The notes below the pieces were generated by a model. That model was not told where the DNA came from and searched no databases. It was given only the letters and a program-made list of their open reading frames with translations. A stretch of 64,000 nt of DNA from Azolla caroliniana (taxonomy: Eukaryota > Polypodiophyta), in NCBI GenBank assembly GCA_043228905.1, contig JBHGNT010000014.1:15624001-15688000 (forward strand), given 5' to 3'. Each line of letters starts with the position of its first letter. Position 1 is the first letter of the stretch. Position numbers and translations under genes: made by a program. Shown here piece after piece: positions 33,728-43,234 of this stretch.

Positions 33728-35128
33728 ATGGCGTCCTCAAGCAACCAAGCGGGAGAGCTCGAAAGGATGATGCTTATCGTCGAGCAAATGATGAGATCTC
33801 GGGACAACGACGCGAGCGTGGAGAAGGCTGTCAATCGTGTCGTAGAGCTCGAGGGCCAATTCGATGGAAGGAACGTTACGAAGTTCCTTGATGCATATAA
33901 GAGGGAGATGAATCAGAGGGACGTGTCCGAGGCACGTCAAATCGCCAGCTTCAAGAGAGTTGTCACCAACAACATCCAAAGACGCGTCATCGAGCTTCAA
34001 GAAGGTAAGACAACATGGTCCGAGTTCGAGAAAACGATACTAGCGGAGTTCGTGACTGAAGACTCAACGAGGATGACTCGACATGCCCTGATGAAGTGGA
34101 TAGAGAAGAAGAATAAGAAGATGAGCGTCTCGAGGGTGTACGACGAATTCGACCAGATGTTTAGTCGTCTCCCCAATACGGACCAAGTGTTGCTTGAAGA
34201 GGACAAGACTTTGTACTTCTTGAAGGCCGTGGACATAAAGGATAGACGGGAGTTGGGGACTCTTCTCGAAGATGATACCCAAGCAAATGGGCTCGTAGCG
34301 GACTGGATCGCGGTGAAGCGGGCATGCAATAGGCTCGACAAGCGTCGCCAATGGGTTGATGACACCGACATGACGGGACCGACTACCACGGAGAAAGCAA
34401 GACCGCCGAAAGTAGCTGAGTTGCTGAGACAAAGTAACGTGGAAGAAAAGAAGATTGATGATGACATCATCGAAGAGCTAGCGAAGAAGTTCGAGAAGGT
34501 CACGCTAGCCAACATGAATCGTCGGGGCCCTAAAGGAAAAGAACCCTTTAGATGCGTGTGGTGCGATAGCATGGACCACATGAGAAGGGATTGTGCGAGC
34601 CTTCGAGAGGCAATTCGACAAAATATCGCATACATAGAGGACAACATGATCTGCTCAAGCGAGACTAGAAGACCCCTACGGGTGAATTTCGGAAGAGGAG
34701 GAATGAAGAAATCTATGGAGGATGCCGATGCGACTCATGTGGATGCGATGCACTATGCTGCGTCGGCCGGAATAAGAGTCGGGAAAGACAAGACTGAAAC
34801 TGCTAGAGCGGGAGCAAAGTTTTGGACTTCCGTTCTCGAATATGAGAAGAAGGGAAAAGTCACATCGAACGAGGTAGAGCTTGCGGACCGAAACGTGCAA
34901 AGCATAACCGGGTGGTCGGATCTGGTGGACAACAACACCATACTCGCAGAGGTGATGTGCGACAACCACGAGGTGTTCGTCGAAGAAAAGAGAAAGAGAA
35001 TAGAAGAGCAAGGCCCATCAAAAAGACATGAAACAAGGAACGCGAAAAAGAAGGACGATACGGAGACGAGTCGGGACATTACAACCAATTCCAATTGGCG
35101 ATCGACAGTCGGGACATTACAACCATGA
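33728..35128 (+). CDS. G2 gag (open, 466 aa)
   Basis: ATG 33728 (MASSSNQAG) is preferred over the upstream TTG. The matrix/capsid-like part shows FLDAYKREMNQRD and LAEFVTEDSTRM, then a knuckle CVWCDSMDHMRRDC (about 34553-34595). Next is the block SSETRRPLRVNFGRGGMKK shared with G1 and G4. The last ~15 residues (after TETSR) are out-of-family sequence read across the deletion junction near 35070-35110. Pol follows in another frame, overlapping by 34 bases. Confidence 0.85.
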   Translation: MASSSNQAGELERMMLIVEQMMRSRDNDASVEKAVNRVVELEGQFDGRNVTKFLDAYKREMNQRDVSEARQIASFKRVVTNNIQRRVIELQEGKTTWSEFEKTILAEFVTEDSTRMTRHALMKWIEKKNKKMSVSRVYDEFDQMFSRLPNTDQVLLEEDKTLYFLKAVDIKDRRELGTLLEDDTQANGLVADWIAVKRACNRLDKRRQWVDDTDMTGPTTTEKARPPKVAELLRQSNVEEKKIDDDIIEELAKKFEKVTLANMNRRGPKGKEPFRCVWCDSMDHMRRDCASLREAIRQNIAYIEDNMICSSETRRPLRVNFGRGGMKKSMEDADATHVDAMHYAASAGIRVGKDKTETARAGAKFWTSVLEYEKKGKVTSNEVELADRNVQSITGWSDLVDNNTILAEVMCDNHEVFVEEKRKRIEEQGPSKRHETRNAKKKDDTETSRDITTNSNWRSTVGTLQP

Positions 35129-37581
35129 GGACTCCGATCGGGCTTGTGCGGATGTGTACCTTACCCCAAGGCGCAACGAACTCGGTGGCTCATATGGTGA
35201 ATGCCATGAATAAAGTCTTGAAGGATTGCATTCCAGACATCACGATGCCATTCTTGGATGATATTCCGATAAAAGGATGTTCGGATGAGGAGAAAGATGA
35301 ATCGAAAGATAAGGAAGGTTGTAGAAAGTTCGTTGCGGATCATATGAAAGATTGTGAGAAGGTGCTTCAAAGGCTCGAAGATGCGAATTTGACATTTTCG
35401 GGAGAAAAATCCGCATTTGGGCAACCGGAGATCTTGGTGGTAGGTCACTTGTGTGGAGCATACGGCCGGAAGCCCTCGCCATCCAAAGTGAACGCAATCC
35501 AAGACATGAAAGAAGAATGCGAAAACCAAACGGAGGTTCGAAGGTTCCTTGGAGCGCGCGCGTTTTATCATATATGGATTCCTCACTACGCTCATGTCGC
35601 CGAACCGTTATATGGACTACTAAAGAAAAGAATAAAGTTCGAATGGCGAGACGAGCACACAGAGGCGATGGGAAGATTAAAGAAACTGCTTCTTGAAGCT
35701 CCGGCACTAAGGAAGGCCGACTATGCCGAAGGGAAACCAATTTACGTGACCGTAGATACGAGCCCAACCGGAATCGGGTGGGTCATCTATCAAGAAGGTG
35801 AAGATAATGCGCGATATGCCGTCCGGTTCGGAGCAAAGGTTCTCAGCGAACGGCAACAAAGATATGCCCAAGTCAAGCGGGAACTTTGGGGTATTGTGTC
35901 GGCAGTGAAGACGGACAAAGATTACCTGATCGGGTCAGAAGTGATAATAGAGACAGATTGTCTCCCAATTCTCGGAATGGTCTCGGGATGTGCGACCTCA
36001 GATCTTGCTATGCTAAGGTGGATCGCCTACATCAAGTCTTTAAACCCAGAGATCCGTCACATCGCAAGGAAGAAGAACGCCATGGTTGACATGCTGTCGA
36101 GGGCAAGATTTTCAAATGGAAGTAACATGGTTTCGGAAGATGAAGATGTCGCCCTCAACTTCTTCAAGATGGCTCGATTGTCGGCGGAAGACCAGGACAC
36201 GCAAACCCTCCACGCCTTCAACGAGAACGAGTACGAAGGAGAATGGTTACTCATCGGTAGATTCCTAAGAACATTGACGACAGATGCTTCGTTGACAAAG
36301 GAGGAGGCCCTACGAATCCGAAAGAAAGCTTACCGATACTTCTTGAAGGGAGGATTCCTTTGGCGACATCCAAAAAGAAGGACAGGAATACCACGTCGAG
36401 TGGTGGTAAAGAAAGAAGAGCAAGAGACGCTGATGACCGAATTCCACGAGAGTGCTTGGGCAGGTCATAGAGGAACATGGTGGACGTTCGAAAAATTGAA
36501 GGAGAAGTACTGGTGGCCAAGCATGTACAAAGATGTACTCCATTTCGTGTCCACATGTGAAACTTGCCAAATATATTCAAATATACGTCATCGTGATGAG
36601 TTAAAGCTGACATACCCACTCACCATTCACTTCAAATGGATGGTGGATATGGTCTCGATGCCAATGGGAGTGGGACAAATGAAGTACTTAACGTTCGCAA
36701 GGGAAGACTTGACAAATCAAGTGGAAGGACGAGCCTTGACAAATAAGACGACTTCAGCCGTTTGTAAATTTTTACTTGAAGATGTTGTTTGCCGATATGG
36801 ATGTGTAGGGAAGATAGTGGCCGACCGAGGGGAGTTGGACACGCACGAAGCGACGGAGCTCTTCGAAAGACTAGGCGTGAAGCTCTCCCTCACGACTGCC
36901 TACAATCCGGAAGCAAATGGGAAGATCGAGCGAGGGCATGGACCTATCGTTAAAGCCATCGTACGGGCATGCAACGGTCGAGTCGGGAATTGGCCACGAC
37001 TATTACCCTATGCCTTGTGGGCCAATAGAACGACACATAGCTCGGTGACAGGGTATATGCCGACGGAGCTTATGTATGGACAAAAGCCGATTATGCCCAT
37101 CGAAAGGACGATCGCCTCATGGGTAGCAATACAGTGGGAGAACGAGATGAGCCGAGAAGAGTTATTAGCGGCGCGGATAAGGCAACTTGAAAGAAGACCT
37201 GAAGATTTAGAAAAAGCGCGAAAGATGATGAAGGCAGCCCGAGTAAAGAACAAAGTTCAGTTCGACAACACACATCGACTTCGTCCCAAGAAGATTGAAG
37301 AAGGGGATTGGGTTTTGGTTTACGACGGCACCCTTGACAATCAACACAGTACAACAAGGAAGTTCGCAAGAAGATGGTTCGGGCCGTATGTGGTGACAAG
37401 TGCCAACGATAATGCCACATACCACCTTGCGGAACTAGACGGATCAAGGTTGGCCGTACCCATTGCGGGAAAAAGAGTAAAGATTTTCAAGAAAAGACAA
37501 GACAAGGATCCTGACCTCGATTACCTCGACGATGAACATAATAGGCCGAATGAAAATGAAGACATGGAGGAATCAAATTGA
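35095..37581 (+). CDS. G2 truncated pol: RT C-terminal half, RNase H, integrase (open)
   Basis: Uninterrupted 828-codon frame. It enters RT just before VRMCTLPQGATNS, with the catalytic box MPFLDDIPIKG (35248 on). RNase H is VTVDTSPTGIGWVIYQEG to about 36110. Integrase has an H2C2 region (HESAWAGHRGTWWTFEK, CETCQIY), core residues D in WMVDMVSMPMG, D in VADRGELD and E in NGKIERGHG. The tail is DWVLVYDG, TYHLAELDGS, AGKRVKIFKKR. No chromodomain. Protease and RT motifs before the palm are missing, so it cannot make an active RT although the frame is clean. Confidence 0.92.
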   Translation: MAIDSRDITTMRTPIGLVRMCTLPQGATNSVAHMVNAMNKVLKDCIPDITMPFLDDIPIKGCSDEEKDESKDKEGCRKFVADHMKDCEKVLQRLEDANLTFSGEKSAFGQPEILVVGHLCGAYGRKPSPSKVNAIQDMKEECENQTEVRRFLGARAFYHIWIPHYAHVAEPLYGLLKKRIKFEWRDEHTEAMGRLKKLLLEAPALRKADYAEGKPIYVTVDTSPTGIGWVIYQEGEDNARYAVRFGAKVLSERQQRYAQVKRELWGIVSAVKTDKDYLIGSEVIIETDCLPILGMVSGCATSDLAMLRWIAYIKSLNPEIRHIARKKNAMVDMLSRARFSNGSNMVSEDEDVALNFFKMARLSAEDQDTQTLHAFNENEYEGEWLLIGRFLRTLTTDASLTKEEALRIRKKAYRYFLKGGFLWRHPKRRTGIPRRVVVKKEEQETLMTEFHESAWAGHRGTWWTFEKLKEKYWWPSMYKDVLHFVSTCETCQIYSNIRHRDELKLTYPLTIHFKWMVDMVSMPMGVGQMKYLTFAREDLTNQVEGRALTNKTTSAVCKFLLEDVVCRYGCVGKIVADRGELDTHEATELFERLGVKLSLTTAYNPEANGKIERGHGPIVKAIVRACNGRVGNWPRLLPYALWANRTTHSSVTGYMPTELMYGQKPIMPIERTIASWVAIQWENEMSREELLAARIRQLERRPEDLEKARKMMKAARVKNKVQFDNTHRLRPKKIEEGDWVLVYDGTLDNQHSTTRKFARRWFGPYVVTSANDNATYHLAELDGSRLAVPIAGKRVKIFKKRQDKDPDLDYLDDEHNRPNENEDMEESN

Positions 37582-37653
37582 TCATCGTAGCCGAAATCTC
37601 ACTTCTTCTCTTCTTGGCACGTACCGGAGGACGTGCGCTTTGGTGGGGGTGGA

Positions 37654-38720
37654 TGTCGTGAAGATTTTCGACAATAGTGTGAAAATCCTATAAAACGTAC
37701 GAAATCGAGTATGAATCATGTAGTACAATAATTGTGAAGATAACATTTTAAATAGATTTAATATCTAAGTACAAAATGATGGAGGTTTCGAATGCACTTT
37801 ATTACACGAGAAACGGACAACTAAATGTCAAGATATGAGGGTATAAAGTTTGTAAAAGGAAAGGAAAAAATTGTGAGATATCCCACATAGGCACGACAAA
37901 TACAGCTCTCATCATATATAAGGTGGAGCAAAAGATATTATCTTTGTGTCTATGTGTGGAGCATAGAGAGTTCAAGGTAACTTGAACTAAGAGTGGAGGT
38001 GGGCTAGCTACTCGTAAAGGGTTTTGGCCAACCAAAACCGGACCGGCGATGGAGCCGGTGATCCGACGGCATCCGGCGAGGCACCGGTATCTGGCGACGC
38101 ACCGGTAACCGACGGCATCCGGCGACGGCAACGGTAACGGTATCCGGCGACTAGATAAATAAATATATAAATATATATACATATTTACATATACAAGGAG
38201 GGCAAGTAAGGATTTGAACCTTGCACCTCCAAGTTAGGAGTCAATTGGCTTACCATTAAGCCATGCTATTTAGTTGAAATTATATTTCTATCATTGTACT
38301 TTTACATGTAAATTCTCATACATGAGAACTAAAATGAGTGACATGGTTATCATGCACCACATGTAATACATAAGCGCCAAATGGCAAACATGCAATTTAT
38401 GCATGTCTTGTACCCTCACATGCATCATATGCATGAGAGCATCTATAAAAGAGGGAAGGGGGAGGAGAAAAAACACGGTTTTTTTTTATGAAAATTAAGA
38501 AGAAGAAATTCGTTATCAAATTGATGGTGTAACTTGTTTCTTAAATCCAAAGATAAAAAGTTCAATCGATCTTTCTCAATCGTTGAATCTCAACTTCTCT
38601 CTTTCCCAATCTATCTTAAGTACTTTCTCGACAAATCTTGTATCGACTCTAAATCCTTCTGGTCCAGAACCCCGGCGGTTCCGCCTCACGATCCGCGCGT
38701 AGTGACGGATCTTCACGACA
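37654..38720 (+). repeat. Gypsy G2 3' LTR
   Basis: TGTCGTGAAGATTTTCG...TTCACGACA, 1067 bp. Confidence 0.93.
38194..38273 (-). ncRNA. tRNA-like sequence inside the G2 3' LTR
   Basis: Same as the 5' LTR copy: box-A-like at 38247-38263 and box B GGTTCAAATCC at 38210-38220, minus strand. Confidence 0.55.
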
Positions 38721-39732
38721 GCGCCAGAATAGACTTCTACCGGAGAAGACCGGCCCGCGATTATCTTTCACTCTCCGGTTCACCACCCACTCCAAACCGG
38801 TCATTGTCGCAATCCATGCCCTCTAGGTCCGGTTCGTCCTCGTGTCGCTTCTTGAACGCCTTGATCCTCTTCCCGGCCACCGGCACAACTATTCTTGTTC
38901 CGTCGAGTTCCGCAAGGTAGTAGGTGCCGTTGTCGTTGGTGCTTGTCACTGCATAAGGCCCGAACCACCTCCTCGCAAACTTTCGCATTGCCTGGTGCTG
39001 GTTGTTGAGGTTGTTGTCATAGACCAGAACCCAGTCGCCTTCCTCGATTTTCCTTGGTCGTAGTCAGTGAGTTCGGTTGAATCACCCCTTGTTCTTTGTC
39101 CTTGTTGCACACAGCTTCGTCGTTGCTCGTTCCACGTCCTCCGGTCTTCGCTCGAGCTGTTGGATTCGCGCCGCTAACAGCTCCTCCCGGCTCATCTCAT
39201 CTCTCCAGTCCACCGCGGCCCACGAGGAGATCGTTCTCTCCATCGGCATGATCGGCTTCTGCCTGTACATCAGCTCCGCCGACATGAACCCGGTTACCGA
39301 GTTGTGCGTAGTTCAGTTTTCCCACAATGCGTAGGGTAGGAGCCGCGGCCAATTCCCGACTTGGCCTCCGCAGGCCCGTACCAACACCTTTACGATTGGA
39401 CCGTGTCCACGTTCCACCTTCTCGTTTGCCCTACACACCCGTACCGACACACCACCTCCTCGATTAGGAACCAGCATACAGCCGCGGTCGTCTTGTTTGG
39501 TAAAGCTCGTCCCTCCACCTGGTTCATCAAATCTTCTCGTGCTAGAACCAGGTACTACATCTGCCCTACCCCCATCGGCATCGTCACCAGATCCACCATC
39601 CACTTGAAGTGGACGGTCGGCGGGTAAGTCAAGTGCAGCTCATCCCAATGTCGGACTATGGAATGCATCTGACAGCTTTCGCAAGTCGTTACAAACCGAT
39701 GCACGTCCCGGTATAGTCCCGATATAGCCAGC
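38721..39732 (-). pseudogene. G3 integrase remnant
   Basis: From 39732 the frame reads GLYRDVHRFVTTCESCQMH, FKWMVDLVTMPMG, then broken pieces at 39603-39313 (VERGHGPIVK) and 39285-39082 (ELMYRQKPIMPMERTISSW). The tail is 38988-38761 (FARRWFGPYAVTS, YYLAELDGT). Several frameshifts. Upstream of 39732 the same open frame continues into copia AB sequence. Confidence 0.85.
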
Positions 39733-42298
39733 ATGGCTTCTTTATAACAAGAAGGTTCATATGCATCCGTTAACATCACATAGTCCGTGAGCTTAGCAAG
39801 TGGCCTAGAGACACGAGTAGATCGTCTCACTAGTTGCTAAACTAGAGTCAGACAGTTTTCAGGTTGTACACATGCATCCTCATTTTGAACATCCTCATAT
39901 GGGTGAAAATTTGTAGGACTGTTCGGCATAGGTGTGGAATTATTCTTTTGCACACTAATAGAGGGTGTAACATCTTGAAATGACGCTTTCCTCACTTCCA
40001 CTTCCTTAATTGGTTGCTTATGTATAATCTTTTCATTGAAAACGACATCACTACTTTTGATTATAGTGCACGTTTCAGGATCCCACAAATGATATCCAAA
40101 TTGACCATCTATGCCATAGCCAAGAAAAATACATTTTCTGCTCTTAAAATCTAGTTTTTGCCTTAACTGTTTTGGAATGTGAACATACGCCTCACATCCA
40201 AATACCCTAAGATGATCATAGTTTGGGGTTTTTCTTGTCCACAGCTCTTGCACCACTTTCAAGCCTTTGGCAGTACTAGGTGATAGATTTATCACATGGT
40301 CTATTGTCCGAACTGTTTCAGCCCAAAAACCTTGCAACAGATTTGCATGATGCAACATTGAAACAACTCTTTCCTGGATGGTTCTATTCATCCTTTTTGC
40401 CACACCATTTTGTACTAGAGTGTAAGGGGCAGTAAACTCTCTACGTATGCCTCTAGACTCCCAAAAATCTCTGAACTCATGAGAGGTATACTCACCTCCA
40501 TTATCAAAATGTAAAGCCTTAAGCTTTATACCCTTTTCAGTCTCAACCGAGGCAAGCCATTTTCTAAAAGTAGAGTATACATCTCCCTTTTGTTTTATGG
40601 GATACACCCAAACCTTTCTAGTGGCATCATCGATAAATGTAACAAAATACAAAGCTCCACCCAATGATCTAGTAGGCATATGGCCACATACATCTGTATG
40701 AACTCGATCCAAGGGTTGAGTAGATGAATCAGAATTAATATTTTGATGCACACTTCTAGTTTGTTTACCATATTGACAATGCTCACAAACTGAAAATTTG
40801 AAAATGATAACATAGGTAAATAGCCAAAATAAATTTTCCATTCCAGTACGAGACATGTGGCCTAAACGGCCATGCCAAATACAAGTCATAGGCTGTTTTG
40901 TGACTGTCAAAAGATTATCTTTTTGATGGACAACTAAAGGATAAAGTGAACCAACTTTGTTCCCTTTGGCAATAACCATATTTCCTTTCGTAATACGAAA
41001 GGACTAGGAAGAAAATATCACTTTAAAACTAATGTTATCAAGTTGTCCAATAGACATTAAGCTACGAGTTAACTCAGGGACATGCCGTACATTTTGTACA
41101 GTAAACTGAGAGCCATCAAAAAACTGTACCATGACATCTCCAATGCCAATCACATCACACTAATGTGAATCTCCAAGTCGTATTGTACCAAGTGGTTTAG
41201 ATTTGTATCATGTGAACCACTCTCTATGTGGAGTCACGTGAAATGAAGCACTAGAGTCCAACAACTGTGTTGAGCAAGTGCATGAGCAATATTAGCCTCA
41301 ACATAGGTAGCATCATCATCCATGACCAAGATGTCAACATCATCATCACATGCGGCATTTATTTCCTCTATCTTCACTGAAGATGATGAACCAGTCAACT
41401 ATTTAACATGCTCATCACCATGAGTTTTACCCCTTTCCTTTTCTTTGTTCTTCAAGGCATAATAATCTTTCTTGATATGACCCTTCTTGTGGCAATAATG
41501 GCATTCCACAAGTCTCTTCCTACACTTCTACTCTTATCATGATTTCCATCACTATTTCTAGTATGGCTTCTACCACATTGTTGGTTCTTGCCATAGCTAG
41601 AATCTCGAACATTATATGCCTCTCCAACTTGTGAGGAAACCATAGATTTCCTACGTATTTCTTCACCCAATAGTGCTCCACTTATGTCATTATAGAACAA
41701 TTTCCCGTTTGGTACACTAGCGCTAATAGCGGTGTGCAAAATGTGTCCCATGAGCTAGGCAATGTGCATAGCAAAAGTACAGCTTTCAGCTCATCATCCA
41801 TGGTCATTTTCTGAGCTTGCAATTGCGACCATAATGCATCAAATTGATTTAATGAGACGGAACACTATTCATATCCTTCATACGAAGGTCATATAGCTTT
41901 CTTATCAAATGTACACCTTGTTAGGTGCAGTTTCCTTCTCATAGGTATTGCATAACGTTTTCCAAAGTTCTTCGGAGTTTTTACTGTTGAAACAATAAAG
42001 TAGACACAATCCGCCAAGTGCAGTCTTATAGTGGACATGGTCAAGGCATCATGTTCCTCCCAATCATCATCATCCATGTCATTCGGCTTCTTCTCTTTGC
42101 CACCTAAAGGCCTCGTTTGCTTTCTTTGAACCAATACATCACGCACCTTATCCTTTCACAAAGCAAAATTAGATCCATCAAATTTCCGGATCTCAATATG
42201 ATCTTTTCCCAAAAATGAATAGTTCTTACTTGAACTATTGCGACCAAACAGAAGTGCTACTAGATGCATCCAACATTTCAAACTCCATGGGAGTGAAC
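39733..42298 (-). pseudogene. Copia AB gag, protease remnants and integrase
   Basis: ATG at about 42298 (MEFEMLDASS). Gag pieces include WEEHDALTMSTIRLHLAD (about 42070). A zinc knuckle CHYCHKKGHIKKDY lies near 41480 with the last Cys altered. The open part 40979-39837 has WHGRLGHMSRTG, CEHCQYGKQTR, integrase HTDVCGHMP, FIDDATRK, FDNGGEYTS, and NGVAKRMNRT, where the catalytic Glu is Lys. A TAG at 39837-39839 interrupts before RRSTRVSRPLAKL. Confidence 0.85.
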
Positions 42299-42388
42299 GA
42301 TAGTATTAGGCAACAAAATACAATTGGGCAACAAAAATTAGTAACTGACTAGCTTATGGCAAATTATCAAAAGTTGATACCAATATTG

Positions 42389-42520
42389 CGTGTAGCATGC
42401 ACCACAGAAAGCAAACAACTTCCAAAATATCAGCTGCAAAATGTAAAAAAAGGTTGAATCTATCACTCTTGCGTATAACACGCACCACTGAAAGCATATA
42501 ACTTCCAAAATATCAACGAT
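42389..42520. repeat. ~82-bp diverged tandem duplication in the copia AB leader
   Basis: GCGTGTAGCATGCACCAC (42389) and GCGTATAACACGCACCAC (42471) each lead into ACTTCCAAAATATCA. Lies between the primer site and gag. Confidence 0.6.
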
Positions 42521-42825
42521 ACTGACTAGCATACATCTCCCAAATTACAAATTGTAGGCATCTGCTCTACTATACATTCACATTGATCCCAAATCTCTCT
42601 TCCAAATGTGGCAGGGGTCTCTCCCACCACAACTTATTTCCACCAGAAATGTTTTGCAAATGGTGAATAAACGTGAGAGTTTAACCAAGGGAAGTACCTG
42701 TGAATAACAGGCTCTTTTCTTCAATGTTGAAGATGCTGGAGATGCCCAACAACAAGTAGATGCTACAACCAAGCGGCTCCAATCACCAACGTTTTTGCTA
42801 CAATCTCCAAAGCTCTGATAGCATT

Positions 42826-43129
42826 ATTACGAGTAGGTAGAGCAGAGAACCAAGGGAGAATTGTTTTGTTCTGCTCTGAATCATAATGGAAGGGCATCAA
42901 GGATAAAGAAGGGGACAATAAACGATGCTCTATACAACATGAGGGTGGAGGTTACAACAGAGAGGAACGACAGTGAATATTTGCAACAGAGAGAGGGGGG
43001 GGGAAAACAACAGAGAGGAAGAAGTCACACACACACACACACACCACTCTCTCTTTCTACACACTACTAAGTGGAAGACCAGTTTTGGCCTTTTCACACA
43101 TAACATGTATGGGGGATAGATGTATAACA
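42826..43129 (-). repeat. Copia AB 5' LTR
   Basis: From TGTTATACATC (43129) to about 42826 next to the primer site. Contains CA and GA microsatellites at 42960-43070. The 3' end is estimated from the primer site. Confidence 0.7.
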
Positions 43130-43139
43130 ACCTTACGAT

Positions 43140-43231
43140 CACATCGAAAGAGAGAGAGCGGGGGGGAGAGAGAGAGAGAGAAACAAAGAGAAATAGAATA
43201 AGAGAGAGAGAAAGAAAGAAAGAAAGAAACA
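43140..43231. repeat. GA/GAAA microsatellite at the LINE B 3' end
   Basis: Runs of GAGA and GAAAGAAA between the LINE B 3' UTR and the copia LTR. Confidence 0.85.
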
Positions 43232-43234
43232 TAT

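Larger units (their letters stand above)
32619..38720 (+). mobile_element. Gypsy G2, young but internally deleted, inserted in G3
   Basis: LTRs 32619-33660 and 37654-38720; the first T of the 5' LTR is lost or changed. Flanks ACGCC (32614-32618) and GCGCC (38721-38725) look like a target duplication with one change, and joining them restores the G3 sequence. Primer-site-like TGGTGAACCCGACGTGAA at 33670. Purine tract TTTGGTGGGGGTGGA before the 3' LTR. Protease and the N-terminal half of RT are absent. Confidence 0.92.
31949..39732 (-). mobile_element. Gypsy G3, 5'-truncated, split by G2
   Basis: Minus strand. 3' LTR 32580-31949, preceded by the purine tract GGTTAGGTGGGGGCGGA (32581-32600) and GCGTATACCGGAGG. 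The coding part resumes at 38721 beyond G2. The left LTR end abuts ACGT (31945-31948). The right end is a break at about 39732 where integrase sequence is joined to copia AB. The 5' LTR, gag and RT are missing. Confidence 0.82.
39733..43129 (-). mobile_element. Copia AB, 5' half (5' LTR, gag, integrase)
   Basis: 5' LTR starts TGTTATACATCTATCCCCC at 43129. Its first 80 bases match the LTR fragment at 10672-10752. A primer-site-like TGCTATCAGAGCTTTGG lies at about 42823-42807. Coding ends at RRSTRVSRPLAKLTDYV...YKEAML near 39735, just where the 3' half at 14450 would need only about 60 more residues. The best explanation is one element split by the gypsy nest. Confidence 0.8.
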
